From positions 151,299,048-151,363,047 of the forward strand of contig NC_081407.1 in the NCBI RefSeq assembly GCF_030272615.1: a DNA stretch of 64,000 nucleotides, given 5' to 3'. Positions 53,146-64,000 of this stretch are shown here, in pieces. Position numbers and translations under genes: made by a program. The notes below the pieces were generated by a model. The model was not told where the DNA came from, did not search any database, and saw nothing but the letters and a program-made list of their open reading frames with translations. The stretch is from Cryptomeria japonica (taxonomy: Eukaryota; Streptophyta; Pinopsida; Cupressales; Cupressaceae). How positions within the stretch are numbered: the stretch's first letter is position 1; the number at the start of each line of letters is the position of its first letter.

Positions 53146-55224
53146 TGGGCTTCCAGAGAGATGGTAAACAAGGAGAAATCCGAGATATTCTTTTTCAATA
53201 TGGAGGCACAGGAGGAATACAGAATAGCTTCATGTCTAGGGTACAAAATAGATCATCTACCATTCTCGTATTTAGGGATGCCTCTGGACAAAGGTATTAG
53301 AACCAACAAACTCTGGGATCCCCTGATTGAAAGGGTGAGGGAGAAGCTGTCATCTTGGAAAACCTTATGGCTGACGGGCAGGAAGATTAACCCTCATAAA
53401 AACAGTCTTAGCAGCAATGCCTATCTATCTTCTATCATGTATACCACTTCCAAAAGGGGCCTATAAGAAATTAACTCAAACAATCAGAGATTTCTATTGG
53501 AATGGTGCAGAGGATAAGAACAAAATGAAACTGATATCATGGGACAAGACATGTCAATCAAAGAGTGATGGAGGCACGGGATAAGAAAATTACTATGGCA
53601 AAATAAGGCTTTAGGGGGCAAAACTAGCATGGAGAATGTACACATCCTCAAAAGCCAAATGGGCCAGAATCCTTAGGAGCAAATACATATCACAAAATCA
53701 GAGAGAGGCAGTATTTTAGGGAACAAACCCACCCAAGGGATCTAGAATCTGGAATTTTATAAAAGAAAGTCTAATGCTCATATCGAACCATCTATCCTAG
53801 GATATTCGCGATGGTAAATCCGCCTTGTTCTGGGAAGATTCCTAGGGGGATACCCCCGATAGACAGTCTGATGAATACGACCGGTATAAAAGACCAAATG
53901 AAATCTTTATGGGGTAATCATGTAAGGGATTATACAACAATGGCACCAGAATCGACAATGGGATGGAAATGGAAAAACACGCTCCCATTCTTGGCAGATA
54001 ACAAAGACCAAGAATTGTTGCAAATTCTTGAATGCAGAATAATAATATTAAGACCTGGGCGAGATGAGCTTATATGGTCTAAATCAAAGGATGGACCATA
54101 CAACTGTAAAGATGGTTTCAAAACCATATATGATGAGGGAAACACTGCCAAGGATTACATCCCTAATACACTATGCTGGGATAAATTATGTCTCCCAAAA
54201 GCTGGCTTCTTTGCCTGGGTAGGATTTCAGGGGAAGGTCCTAACTGTTGAACAATTTAAACTTAGGGGCTACAAAGGACCCTCAATCTGTTTCTTATGCA
54301 AAAAAGACGAGGAGACAAATGACCATATATTCACAACCTGCAACTACACACAGAAATGTCGGTATTGACTGATGGCACAACTAGGTTGGTCAGGTGCCCT
54401 TATCCCTTCCCTAAAGAAATGGCTCAAAAGTTGGCAAATTATCAAAAGGAATAGCACCTTCCACAATTTATGGATATGCAGCCTAGCAATAGTAATCTGG
54501 GAGGTTTGGAAGGAGAGGAACAGGAGAATTTTTCAAGTAACGGAAATGAAGGTAGAGAATCTTATAGCAAAAATAGAAGCCTCCATCACAGAAATCTCCA
54601 ATAGTAAGAATGCTACCATCCCCCAACATGATAAGACATTTACAAACTGGGATAACTGCATCAGAAGGCAGTGGAAGGGGATTAAAATCCCTCCGTTCAC
54701 TGGGAAGGGTGGCATAGACAAGACCGAAGCAAGCAAAGCATGCAAATGGGTGCCCCCGGAGGTTGGATGGTGCAAACTCAACTTTGATGGAGTATCCAGA
54801 GGTAATCCAGGGGAGGCAGGGGCAGGCTGTATAATTCACTCAGATGAAGGGATTTGTATTGGATCTAGATCCAGATATCTAGGTCATTGCACTAACAATA
54901 AGGCAGAACTGTTGAGCCTAATAGAGGGTTTAAACCTTTGCAAACAATTAAAAATATCCAAATTGGAAATAGAAGGGGACTCTGAAATTATAGTTAATGC
55001 AATGAGGACCAAGACAATGCCAAACTAGGAACTCGGAAGTTTATTGGACAGAGCCCTATCTCTAATGGAAAGCTTCTTAGATTACACGCTCAATCACATA
55101 TATAGGGAGGCTAATACATTGGCAGATAATCTAGCCAATTTAGGGGCAGATGGAACAAACAAAACCACATCATTAACATATAGGCAATCAGACCAGGATA
55201 CTTATAGGCAGGCAGGGGTTTAGA
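53146..55224 (+). pseudogene. LINE ORF2 C-terminal half: RT thumb, zinc-binding region, RNase H
   Basis: In order: RT thumb (VNKEKSEIFFFN, HLPFSYLGMPLDKG, REKLSSWKTLWLTGRKI), a frameshifted stretch to about 53810, the RT zinc-binding region (CWDKLCLPKAGFFAWVGF, then CFLCKKDEETNDHIFTTC), and a C-terminal RNase H (KLNFDGVSRGNPGEAGAG, NNKAELLSLIEG, EIEGDSEIIVNA, EANTLADNLANLGAD) with all four acidic residues recognisable. In-frame stops lie at 54366-54368 (TGA) and 55026-55028 (TAG), and there is at least one earlier frameshift. Reverse transcriptase with RNase H would copy the LINE RNA at the target; this copy cannot. Confidence 0.88.
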
Positions 55225-56300
55225 TATAATCCTGAACAGCACATTCACACACATATTGGAAGGCATACATATGTATATGCACAAATAGTGGTATATATGT
55301 ACGTATATATTTATACTTATATACTTATATGTGCATACGTGCATATATATGGTATCAGATACATATATAGATGCACGTATACATATATAACTATATATAT
55401 AGATACATACTCACACATATACTGATATATGCGTATATAACCATATATATACCTATCAATAATAATCTTAGAGCAGAGCTCATCATAACCCCTCCTTTGG
55501 CTCTTAATAGATTTCTCAATATAATAGATGTATACGATCATTTGTATACACAAAGTATGTTTGTATGCCTATATGGTTATATACATACATATATGCATAT
55601 ATATATATATATAAACATATAAATATGTATATCTATATATGCATACAGTTATATATGTATATACACACACAGACATATACACATTTAAAAATATTAATAT
55701 TTACCTAGAGATATATATCTGTATATATAGATATATATAGTGAGAGAAACTGAAATAGGTATATATGCATATAGATATATATGCAGACATATATATATAG
55801 ATCTATATAATATATATATATATATATGCGTAGGCATCATCATATGTCAAGACCTTATCATTTAGGTACAGTTTGAATCCTTAGCAATTATTCACTGGAG
55901 ATGCTAGGGTGTAAGGCAAGCAGAGAATAAGAGAAAAACAATCAACAGCCCTATAGTCGATATGACAGGACAGTACAGGGATGGAAATCTCTCAGATTTG
56001 TCTGAGATACACATGCTCATTTGTATACATAAAACATGTTTATATACTCAAATCTATACATACATACATATATATGCATATATATATATATATGCATATA
56101 GTCATATATGTATATACATACATGGACATAAATATAATTAAGCATATATATATTTACATAGAAATATATATATATATATATGTCCACATATATATAGATA
56201 TATATATACACATAGAAACTGATACATATATATATAGACACATATATATATATACATCTATATAGCATATATATATGTTTATACATCATATGTCAAAAAT
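55225..56300. repeat. TA-rich microsatellite with a ~450-480 bp duplicated unit
   Basis: Runs of ATATAT, ATACATAT and ATGCATAT fill two blocks. The spacer TTATTCACTGGAGATGCTAGG at about 55890 recurs as TCATACATTGGAGAGGCTAGG near 56330, and CATTTGTATACA near 55539 recurs near 56020. Tyr/Ile-rich frames across it are artefacts. Confidence 0.8.
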
Positions 56301-56602
56301 CATCATAAAGGCACTGCTCGACTGCTTGAGCAATCATACATTGGAGAGGCTAGGGAGTAAGGCTAACAGATAATCATGAAAAAGCAATCAACACTCCTAT
56401 AGTCAATACAATAGGACAATATGGGGATGGAAATATGTCAAAGTTATCAGAAGATAATCATAATATTTACCAGGAGGTGAATGGGAAACCATCACGAGAA
56501 AAGCCTGGCATAACCGGGGTTACAACTCCATTTACCCATTATATCAGTTAACAAAATCAGTATATCTAAGTAGAGGCACCCACCATTTATCTTTGTAAAA
56601 AG

Positions 56603-57145
56603 ATGGACTCCGGTATTCGTATATGCCCTGAGAAGCGTGAAATGTCCTTTCTCCGAGAGATCTCTAGCAAACGCTGGTCGGTTATTCTGAGATTGGAAGA
56701 TGATCTAGTCATACATGCGACCAAAAGGATTCTAGGCAATGAGATTATATACTCGGAACATAGGAAACGAGTCAATAGCAGCATCTCAGCGGGGTTTGCA
56801 GCAATACTACTCACAATGGGAGAAGATAAGGCAATCAAAGTCTCACTATGCAGGCTAATATTCAAAAAAGAATATTTGGTTAACTTGGAAATGGCTATTA
56901 AATGCGTGGATGATAAGCTATATATACCTTATCCAGAAGATTACACCAAAACTGCAGAAGCCATAGACAAGGAAGAGGCTCTCAATATAGAGTTTAAGAA
57001 GCCTATTCTCAACAACAAAGATCAGAAACTATGCCGCCAAAGGCAAACAGAGATAACAAGGAGCGTTGCATTCCTCAAAAAATGGCTTGGTGTGGTAGAA
57101 GAGCCAAAAGGTGGTAGAGGAGGGTTGGACTCCGTTCCAGGCTGA
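56603..57145 (+). CDS. Unknown 180-residue ORF in the LINE 3' region
   Basis: The longest clean frame in the LINE 3' region. It has no recognised domain but reads as a normal protein: charged helices (REISSKRWSVILRLEDDLVI), a hydrophobic segment around 65-72 (AGFAAILLTM), then Lys/Glu-rich helices and a Gly/Arg tail. No signal peptide. Codon use is not low-complexity, unlike neighbouring frames. It lies downstream of the RNase H and inside the element's target duplication, so it belongs to the LINE, perhaps as an accessory ORF or captured exon. It may also be chance. Confidence 0.4.
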   Translation: MDSGIRICPEKREMSFLREISSKRWSVILRLEDDLVIHATKRILGNEIIYSEHRKRVNSSISAGFAAILLTMGEDKAIKVSLCRLIFKKEYLVNLEMAIKCVDDKLYIPYPEDYTKTAEAIDKEEALNIEFKKPILNNKDQKLCRQRQTEITRSVAFLKKWLGVVEEPKGGRGGLDSVPG

Positions 57146-57303
57146 TAATCCCAATGATATGAAGGCTGAGGAAACATAGGCCTCTAGCATGGAAGTCGTA
57201 GATGATAAGGAGGAATAATAAGTTTTCATAACATAGTTTTGTTTGCAGTTTACTAATATAACTAATCTAATACACAGGGGTGTAGGATCTACAATTAGTA
57301 CAA

Positions 57304-58105
57304 GGCACATATCGAACTGATTATGAAAGCACTTTGATAGAAGGATGGCTTAGAAATGTATGACTCTGTTATAGCATAGATAGCGAAGGGTAAGATACTC
57401 ACTTGATGACATTTACAAAACATATAGATATACTAAAATAAGTGAAGTTTAGAATCCAGATGTTTCTTTGAGTCAGGCATATACTAAAATGCAGTAACAG
57501 GAAGTACTCTAGTAACTCTTGCATATTGGTTTAATTCAGCATTTACATTTAAACATCTATAAGACCAGAATATCATGGTAAGATCATGAACTACAGGATA
57601 GATGGGTTGTGTTATTATCAATCTCTTGTTGACCAGTGTTTATACCTCTATTATTATTGTAGCCTGGGTAATCTTTCATAGTATAGCCAACAATTTTTGA
57701 TGCTGGCACATATCGAACTGTTTATGAAAGCACTTTGATATAAGGATGGCTTAGAAATGTATGACTCTGTTATAGCATAGATAGCGAAGGGTAAGATACT
57801 CACTTGATGACATTTACAAGACATACAGATATACTAAAATAAGTGAAGTTTAGAATCCGGATGTTTCTTTGAGTCAGGCATATACTAAAATGCAGTAACA
57901 GGAAGTACTCTAGTAACTCTTGCATATTGGTTTAATTCAGCATTTACATTTAGACATCTATAAGACTAGAATATCATGGTAAGATCATGAACTACAGGAT
58001 AGATGGGTTGTGTTATTATCAGTCTCTTGTTGACCAGTGTTTATACCTCTATTATTATTGTAGCCTGGGTAATCTTTCATAGTATAGCCAACAATTTCTG
58101 ATGCT
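57304..58105 (+). repeat. 401-bp tandem duplication in the LINE 3' region
   Basis: Copy 1 57304-57704 and copy 2 57705-58105 are nearly identical (few substitutions, no indels seen). Both start GGCACATATCGAACTG and end GATGCTG (copy 2 then continues into unique sequence). Confidence 0.93.
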
Positions 58106-58570
58106 GACTTAATATGAAAGAAGCCTGGGATATAATAACAACAGTGGAAAGTATGCAGAGATAATACTAGTTCTTCTTCTTTTTGTTCTAACACTTCATG
58201 AAGTGGTTTGCAGCAAGATTGTCTTGAAAATCTGTTTTGCAGGAAAAGCAGAAGGCAGAAAATATGGCAAAACCAGCAACAGTACACAACGAAGTCTGGT
58301 AGAAGCAAGTTAACTCATGGGAAATTATAGATACTACCTATGAAGGGCTTTTTGAATAGTCAGAATGAAGAAATTGTAAAGGATTATATGTAACTCAATA
58401 AATGATATTAGATACTGACTGGACCTATGGTCCCGGGCAAGGCCGCATGTTTTCTCCTCTCCGCTCTTTCCTATCAGCGCCCGCACTGAGCGGAGATTGT
58501 AATTTTATTTATTAATAAAATATGCCTTAGGCCTTTTGCCGAGCCAAAAAAAAAAAAAAATCAACAGTGT

Positions 58571-59662
58571 AGAACCTGTCAGAGCAAAGCTAAGACCATT
58601 GGTGCCAAATTGAATCGTTGGGACAACTTCAAGACTACAATGATGGTTTCACAACTATTAGAATGAAATTGAAAGCTTTGCCTACTTAAAACAAGCAATT
58701 TTGCTGCTAGCTCCAAAATCTTCCATTTTTCCATCTACTTTCCATATTTTGTACTTCCCAAAGATGTTTGGGACTATCATAATGTCATATTTCACATGAA
58801 GAACAATTGCTGACCACAAAATCGAGTATGGGAAGAAAGCAAGTCTTGACACTTCTTGACATGATGTGACAACTTTTGTTGCTCTTGCAACATCAACAAT
58901 CCATTTTATAGATCACAGTCTTGGAATATGGGTCTGACCCGAGCCATCTTCAATTCACTCAAAATGCACTTACATCAAACCCTGAATCCAAGATCATGTC
59001 TATGATGTACATGAACCAATATCCATACATATTATGAGGACACACTAGGTAGAGGATGAACAAGATGTGATGTCAGGCCTCCCTTGAAATGTCATCGTAC
59101 TCAAAATAATTCCTATATTATCCTTATATTGTTTGATAGTCTATTATACCCTATAGGGCCTATACCCAAATATCATTAAAAAAATCATAATTTAATGTGT
59201 CTATTATATCCATCCTTACATATTGAACTATTGATGTGTGTCTCAAATAAGCATTGATGTGTGAATCACAATGAGCAGATAGTGTTTTTTAATTCACTTG
59301 CATTTCAAAAATTCAAATATTAATTTTATATATTATTTTTACAATTGTCCTCAAAATACAGAAAAATAATTTGCCATCTTCAAAGCCAAATCCACCTGTC
59401 CTTGAAACTCAGCGAAACACTGAAATTTAGTTTGTTTGAGTTATTCAAGCAAGCTGTTTGCATGTGTAGCAATCAATTAAAACAATATTAAATCTAGTTT
59501 ACAATTTGATATCTTACATGTCCTCAATAAATGTATATGCATTTTTGGTTGTTCCAGAATACACATGATTTTTTCCCATCTGCTTTTTGGCTTATGTTAT
59601 TTTTAAGATATTAGTTATCTCAACATCAAAAGAATTAACCAATTCAATAGAGATCAACCAAC
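58571..59662. other. Intron B-C, right part; nothing recognised
   Basis: AT-rich intronic sequence without repeats or coding that I can support. Confidence 0.45.
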
Positions 59663-59917
59663 CTAGCTTACTAAAAAGAGCCGAAATGACTTCGAAGATT
59701 TTGTTTGAAATTAATCCACAACAATTATCCAGGATGGTCTCAACTGAGTTGCAAATACATTCGATTGGAGTTTGATCTTCACAAAGAATTTCTCCTTTTG
59801 CATTAATGCGGTTCACCCCCTCCAAAACCATGCTTTCATCTATGCAAATCTGAATTAGCTCCTTCAAGGCATCTGCAGCACAAGATACAACATCTTCATT
59901 CTTGGTTGCTAAAATCC
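59663..59917 (-). CDS. RRP12: RRP12-like gene, exon B
   Basis: 255 bp, acceptor TTTGCTTGCAG / GGATTT and donor AAGCTAG / GTTGGT. With 1 nt from exon A it reads GILATKNEDVVSCAADALKE, then LIQICIDESMV and, near the end, EVISALFSKLG. The pattern of an IL..x-rich helix, the ALK.LI..CIDES block and the FxKLG end matches RRP12-like proteins. Reading upstream of the chosen acceptor is open, but only this acceptor keeps phase with exon A. Confidence 0.9.
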
Positions 59918-60597
59918 CTGCAAGCAAAGGAACACACGAGTCAAGGCTTTGGATAATTGAAAAGCTGCAAATAAAAAGAAAGAGATAAACATGAATAAAT
60001 AATGCAATGCAAACTTAAGTTATTTACATTATTTTATGTGATATACGATTTCATGTAGGCATTGGAAGGACAAAACTTTTCTCCATTAGCAAGAAACAAA
60101 ATCTGTAGACATAGTTAAATAGAAAATGGGAAAATGATAATTTTCTTTTTTCTATAAATGGGGAACTCCATTTTTTGGTGTTTCAGTGGATGCAAATTCC
60201 AAAAATTGATAACTTACAATTGAACCAAGTAATTTAGAACTAACTTGACGAAATAACAATCATATGGTTATTAATATGCACTAAGCATGGTTCCATTATA
60301 CAACCAAGTTGTTGAATTGGAATTGAGTACAAGTACAGATATGGTATGCCCATACAACAACAAAAAATTGGGTGCGGCATCTTTTGGGTAGATCTATACA
60401 TGAAAACATATAAAAGTCATAAATGTATACATATTTGCAGCATAGCAAGAACTAGATTCAAAATGGTAATTTGATATCAATCTGTCAAACTCAAATGTCA
60501 TGATACATATTCATTGTTTAATATAAAATTAATGTAATTAGTAATCAGCATCACATAGATCTTCAACACAACTAACATCATCATCATCATCAGAACA
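59918..60597. other. Intron A-B; nothing recognised
   Basis: AT-rich sequence between exon B and a hAT pseudogene. Confidence 0.5.
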
Positions 60598-62809
60598 TTA
60601 GATGACAAAGGTAGATGAAAGAACCACAAACAACTCCGCCGCCACTCTCAAGTAAAGTGTGTTGGCTATTAGACTCCTCAAAAAGTGAAGATTGTGTGCA
60701 GCAGAAACATCCAAGTCAGCTTGCTCTAGGTCTACATCCCACAACTTCATTGTACCCTCCTTGTATTTATTATGTTTGTGCATAAAAAGGCACAAGTTGG
60801 GATGCACATAAATTAACTCCTCTACCTTCTTTGATGCCAAAAGTTGCATTTCACCAAGTGGATGAAGGAGAATGTGCTCCGATTCTACTCATATGAGGAG
60901 GAACTAACAACCTATTGAGGCAAAATTAGAGAATTACAATCATTAAATTGTAAATCAAACTTCAAATTAAGAAACAATAATTTCAAAAATGAAAAAAAAA
61001 CTCAAATTTAGCGCATTTGCAGTAAAAATTAATAAACTTACTCGCACTAAAATTTTGATTGCAAGAGTCTACAAGTGTTGCAATTAATGGTCATCAATGT
61101 ACCACCTAGAGTGACCATCCTTTCTATACTTGTCATGGAGAGTAGAAACTCCTTGACCATTGGAGACTACAGAATCAGCAAACTCGATCATAACTTCATC
61201 TTGCATATCAGGATTAGAAATGAGTTTAGCAAATGCTTGCCTATATCCTTCGCTGACTTTTAAATATTTGCCGGGTGGCACACTCATCAAAAAGAAATGG
61301 ATTTTATCACTGTAATATTTGGGATTTGATGCAAAGGCAAGAAGATATCATGTGGTGGTTATTTTGTTCCACCAATCAACACAAATTGTTTACGCCTCTT
61401 TGAAGAAATATGTTTTAGAATCTTGCTCTTTTTCATTTATGATGGACTTCAACTTCTAAATCATTGAGTGAATGCAATCGTGCACCTCTCCTAAACATGG
61501 CTTATCCATATCACTAAAGTGGATAGTACTCATGATGGGCTCAGTGAAACTAAGAAGATACTCCATGCAAACCCACCAAGTGTCATCTAGGATCATACTT
61601 TACTTTTGTTGCCTCTCACTAATGGAATGCCTCTATACAAAACAAAATTGGTTGATTACCAAGCTAGAGAGCGCCTCCCACACCTTCACAAGTCGTCTCA
61701 ATATGATTGCATCAAAGGCAAATTAGGTCTCGACAACTTATTCAAAAATTATAAAACAATAAAAAACCCTAAATTACTAAGATAAAACTATTTGTTTCTA
61801 TTACCTACAATGGCTCCAATAGTAAGTACTAAGAATGATCTAAAACTGGCTTGCAACATGTGGTGGCATGCAACATTTATTTTTTGGCCTCAACATAGAC
61901 TTGTTTGATCTAATCTATTTTCCTACCCAACTTTTGTAGCATGAGCTCAATGAGTGGATAACACAAAGTCTCCAAAGTATATGTGAATACCATGTTTGAT
62001 CTATTCTATTTTCCAACCCAAATTTTGTAGCATGAGCTTCAGCAAGTGGGTAACACGAAGTGTCCAAAATATATGCAAATACCATTCCTAACCAACATAC
62101 CTGAGTGTCGATTTCTAGCATCTTTCCATCCATTGAAAACAATGGACACACTCGTATGTTTCCACAAATGCCTGATGGAGATTCAGTAAAATTTCTATAT
62201 CTTTGACCTCCTTTGACAATAAGGTGTTGTACACCTTCTCATAGCATAAGCCCATACACCCTTTGAGCATCATTAATTTTTCTTGCTATATCTTGCCAAT
62301 ACGGTAACCAAATAACATTTTAAAACAAACCATTCATACAAATACATCTTGCAACATTTTACTAGCATTATTTTGAAATGTTCTGTCTAATAGCCCTTTC
62401 ATTCTTTTCACATTAGCAAACTCTTCTTCATTATTCTCCAAAAATGGGTGGCCCTCTACCACAACTTTAGGTATGATGTTACAAGATGGGAGAAGTAGAG
62501 GTGTCCCATAACCCCCTTCATCTTCTCAAAGGATGCCTTATTCTAAGGACAATTGTTGCATCTACTTCCTTTTACTCTCTAATATATTTTGCTATTCTAA
62601 GTACTCCATTCTTTACAAGGCAAGCTTTGATTCTCATGCCATTCACCCAATTATATGACTTTGTATACCTCTAAGTACACCCACTGCATATCTAGACATA
62701 TGTCACACCACCTAGAACCTACTCTTATCATTTTTATATGCCTCCACCAAGGTAAATTTGGATCAATTTTAAAGTAGATTTGGCCCATGAAGCTAGAACT
62801 AGCTACCAT
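60598..62809 (-). pseudogene. hAT transposase pseudogene, full-length remnant
   Basis: Minus-strand coding from an ATG near 62809 to about 60598, broken by several stops and frameshifts. In order: a degenerate BED region (KIDPNLPWWRHIKMIRVG, WCDIC); NIIPKVVVEGHPFLENN near 62470-62420; a middle part with LDDTWWVCMEYLLSFTEPIM; NPKYYSDK; KLISNPDMQDEVMIEFADSV and STLHDKYRKDGHS; then, after a small intron-like gap (TTGCCTCAATAG / GTTGTT), the hAT dimerisation motif VVSSSSYE and KKVEELIYVHPNLCLFMHKH. A ~90-bp tandem duplication at about 61910-62070 adds to the damage. Terminal repeats were not identified. Confidence 0.8.
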
Positions 62810-63700
62810 TGTAATTCCTAAGGCAAAACGTTAACCAACATGTTCCATGATCCATACAAATGAAAACTGAAAAGTTGGTATATATATATATATATTTTTA
62901 ACTGTAAATGTACAAGAATGAAAAACAGTTTAACATTTTGGTTGCAAAAAGAGATATCCTAACAGTTTGTGGGCCAAATGTTTCTAGATTAATTAATCAG
63001 AGAAGTGCAGTTTGCAGCCTATGAACCATGAATTGTTTATTTTGAATACTACTTAAGAAATATATGCTTATTAAAAATTCAAGTCACAGAAGCAGCAAGA
63101 ATGAAATATACCAAGAAAGCAGCAAGATCAGAATACAGAAGCAGTGAGCTTGTATGGTTGGCAGTTGCAGAAACAAAAATATATCCGGCCTGTATAGTGA
63201 GCAATCATAGCAGGAAAAATTCTAACAGCTGAAAATATGTTTTTGTTTGAGTTGTATTACTAGTGAATATTGGTTTAGGGCTTAGGGCACATTTTCGATG
63301 GTCAAAAGTTGAACAAAATCATTACAAACACATTGAAAAAAACATCTGCCACCTAGAATCACCCAGGTACGCACAATTTTGACTCCAAAGAAATCCAACC
63401 TAAAAAACTCTTCTCTTGTCCAAATCCACAGGCAAATCAAACCCAATTTTGATTCTGAAATATATTGTACCAGGGGCCAGATTTGTTGATTTACCACACA
63501 ACAAACACTAGTGTGTACATACATGCAGCATTCACAGTAACTACTCTATCAAATGGAGATTGGATTCTTATAATAGCTAATTCAGTCTGGTTTCAAGCAC
63601 CTAATAGAATAAAATAAAGGGCAAAAACAATTGGAAGTCTAACATAAAGCTGGTTCATGCTCATGAAAAGACATCAAATGGACATTCAAGAAATGCATAC
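62810..63700. other. Intron A-B, right part; nothing recognised
   Basis: A short (TA)n run at 62880-62897. No other feature. Confidence 0.5.
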
Positions 63701-64000
63701 CTGCAATGGAAAGAAACACACCAGGAAGCTTAGCTGCACACAAGTTCTCATCCAGCATATGAAGTTTCTGCATGCCATTCTTCAAAAAGGATGCAACAAA
63801 CATTGTTTCATCTAAAGGCTGCTTGTCAAATGAAGAGACTGACAATGAAATAGAATACAACACATCTGCCAGTTCTACAGCTGGTATTTCTGCACTACCA
63901 CAACTACAAAGTACTTGTAAAACACTAATGATATGCCTCATAAGTAGAGGGTGTTGAATATCTATAAGTGCCTTCAAATTTCTTAACAGTTTGGCAACAA
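63701..64000 (-). CDS. RRP12: RRP12-like gene, exon A (open at the window edge)
   Basis: The gene is a plant RRP12-like protein, a HEAT-repeat nuclear factor for maturation and export of pre-ribosomes (family knowledge). This exon reads VAKLLRNLKALIDIQHPLLM, then RHIISVLQVLCSC, AVELADVLYSISLSVSSFD and KLPGVFLSIA up to the donor CCATTGCAG / GTATGC, leaving 1 nt for exon B. Its 5' border lies beyond 64000, so the start codon, promoter and N-terminus are outside the window. Together the seven exons cover roughly 400 residues. The call rests on motifs across exons A-F and on perfect phase; a database search would settle it. Confidence 0.88.

Larger units (their letters stand above)
53146..58560 (+). 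mobile_element. 5'-truncated L1-type LINE with target duplication and poly(A)
   Basis: The direct repeat TCAACAGTGT at 53136-53145 and 58561-58570 brackets the element. The 3' end is TTTTGCCGAGCC plus 15 A, a plant L1 hallmark. The 5' end lies inside the RT thumb, so it was truncated at insertion. The 3' part after the RNase H is unusually long (about 3.3 kb), with TA-rich repeats, a 180-codon ORF and a 401-bp tandem duplication. Confidence 0.9.

Noticed and set aside
55371-56289. Tyr/Ile/His-rich ORFs on both strands
   Set aside because: They are translations of TA-rich microsatellite DNA.
59918-59960. A longer exon B using the acceptor TTTATTTGCAG further upstream
   Set aside because: The reading stays open, but it breaks phase with exon A, and the family alignment runs directly from LSIAG into ILATK.
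1-64000. CRISPR arrays, bacterial operons, rRNA genes or organellar insertions
   Set aside because: No regularly spaced repeats with unique spacers, no bacterial-style coding, and no recognisable rRNA, plastid or mitochondrial genes.

Overview
The window is nuclear DNA of a seed plant, most likely a conifer or other gymnosperm. It shows one host gene whose exons of about 90-260 bp are scattered over more than 34 kb, introns packed with nested LTR retrotransposons, LINEs and hAT transposons, and a long AT-rich background. There is no bacterial-style gene organisation, so most of the window is annotated as intron and mobile DNA. The gymnosperm assignment is inference from intron size and repeat style, not from a marker gene.

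Host gene: seven exons of an RRP12-like ribosomal-RNA-processing protein lie on the minus strand. In transcript order they are 64000-63701 (open at the window edge), 59917-59663, 41124-41033, 35387-35178, 35082-34891, 34788-34546 and 29429-29299. All have GT-AG borders and the reading phase carries across every junction. Introns are about 3.8, 18.5, 5.6, 0.1, 0.1 and 5.1 kb. The next exon was not found, so the following intron would be at least 29 kb if the gene is intact. Everything from 1 to 29298 is therefore either inside that intron or beyond the gene.

Mobile DNA, left to right: a 5'-cut LINE tail (1-1328); a complete, young Ty3/gypsy element (6065-16598; 277-bp LTRs differing at 3 sites) with gag, pol and a large extra 3' ORF; a decayed minus-strand Ty1/copia element (about 18.9-24 kb) split by a solo-LTR-like block that itself carries a deleted hAT element (22249-23368); a small non-autonomous copia-type element with two old LTRs (26511-28942); an LTR-like block with a degenerate internal array (from 30418); a minus-strand solo LTR with perfect target duplication (36044-37630); a 0.9-kb pyrimidine tract (39713-40610); a plus-strand solo LTR (43019-46499) holding a copia LTR (44248-44916), which holds a 334-bp TRIM element (44566-44899); a 922-bp hAT element (47790-48711); a hAT transposase fragment (50473-50940); another LTR of the TGTAATGTCCC family (51555-about 53102); a 5.4-kb LINE with target duplication and poly(A) (53146-58560); and a minus-strand hAT transposase pseudogene (60598-62809).

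The most striking item is the TRIM. Its two identical 135-bp LTRs each contain an almost complete tRNA fold with Pol III A and B boxes. It has a primer-binding site for initiator tRNA-Met, a polypurine tract and a perfect 5-bp target duplication. It lies in a four-level nest: TRIM in copia LTR, in solo LTR, in a duplicated unit, in an RRP12-like intron.
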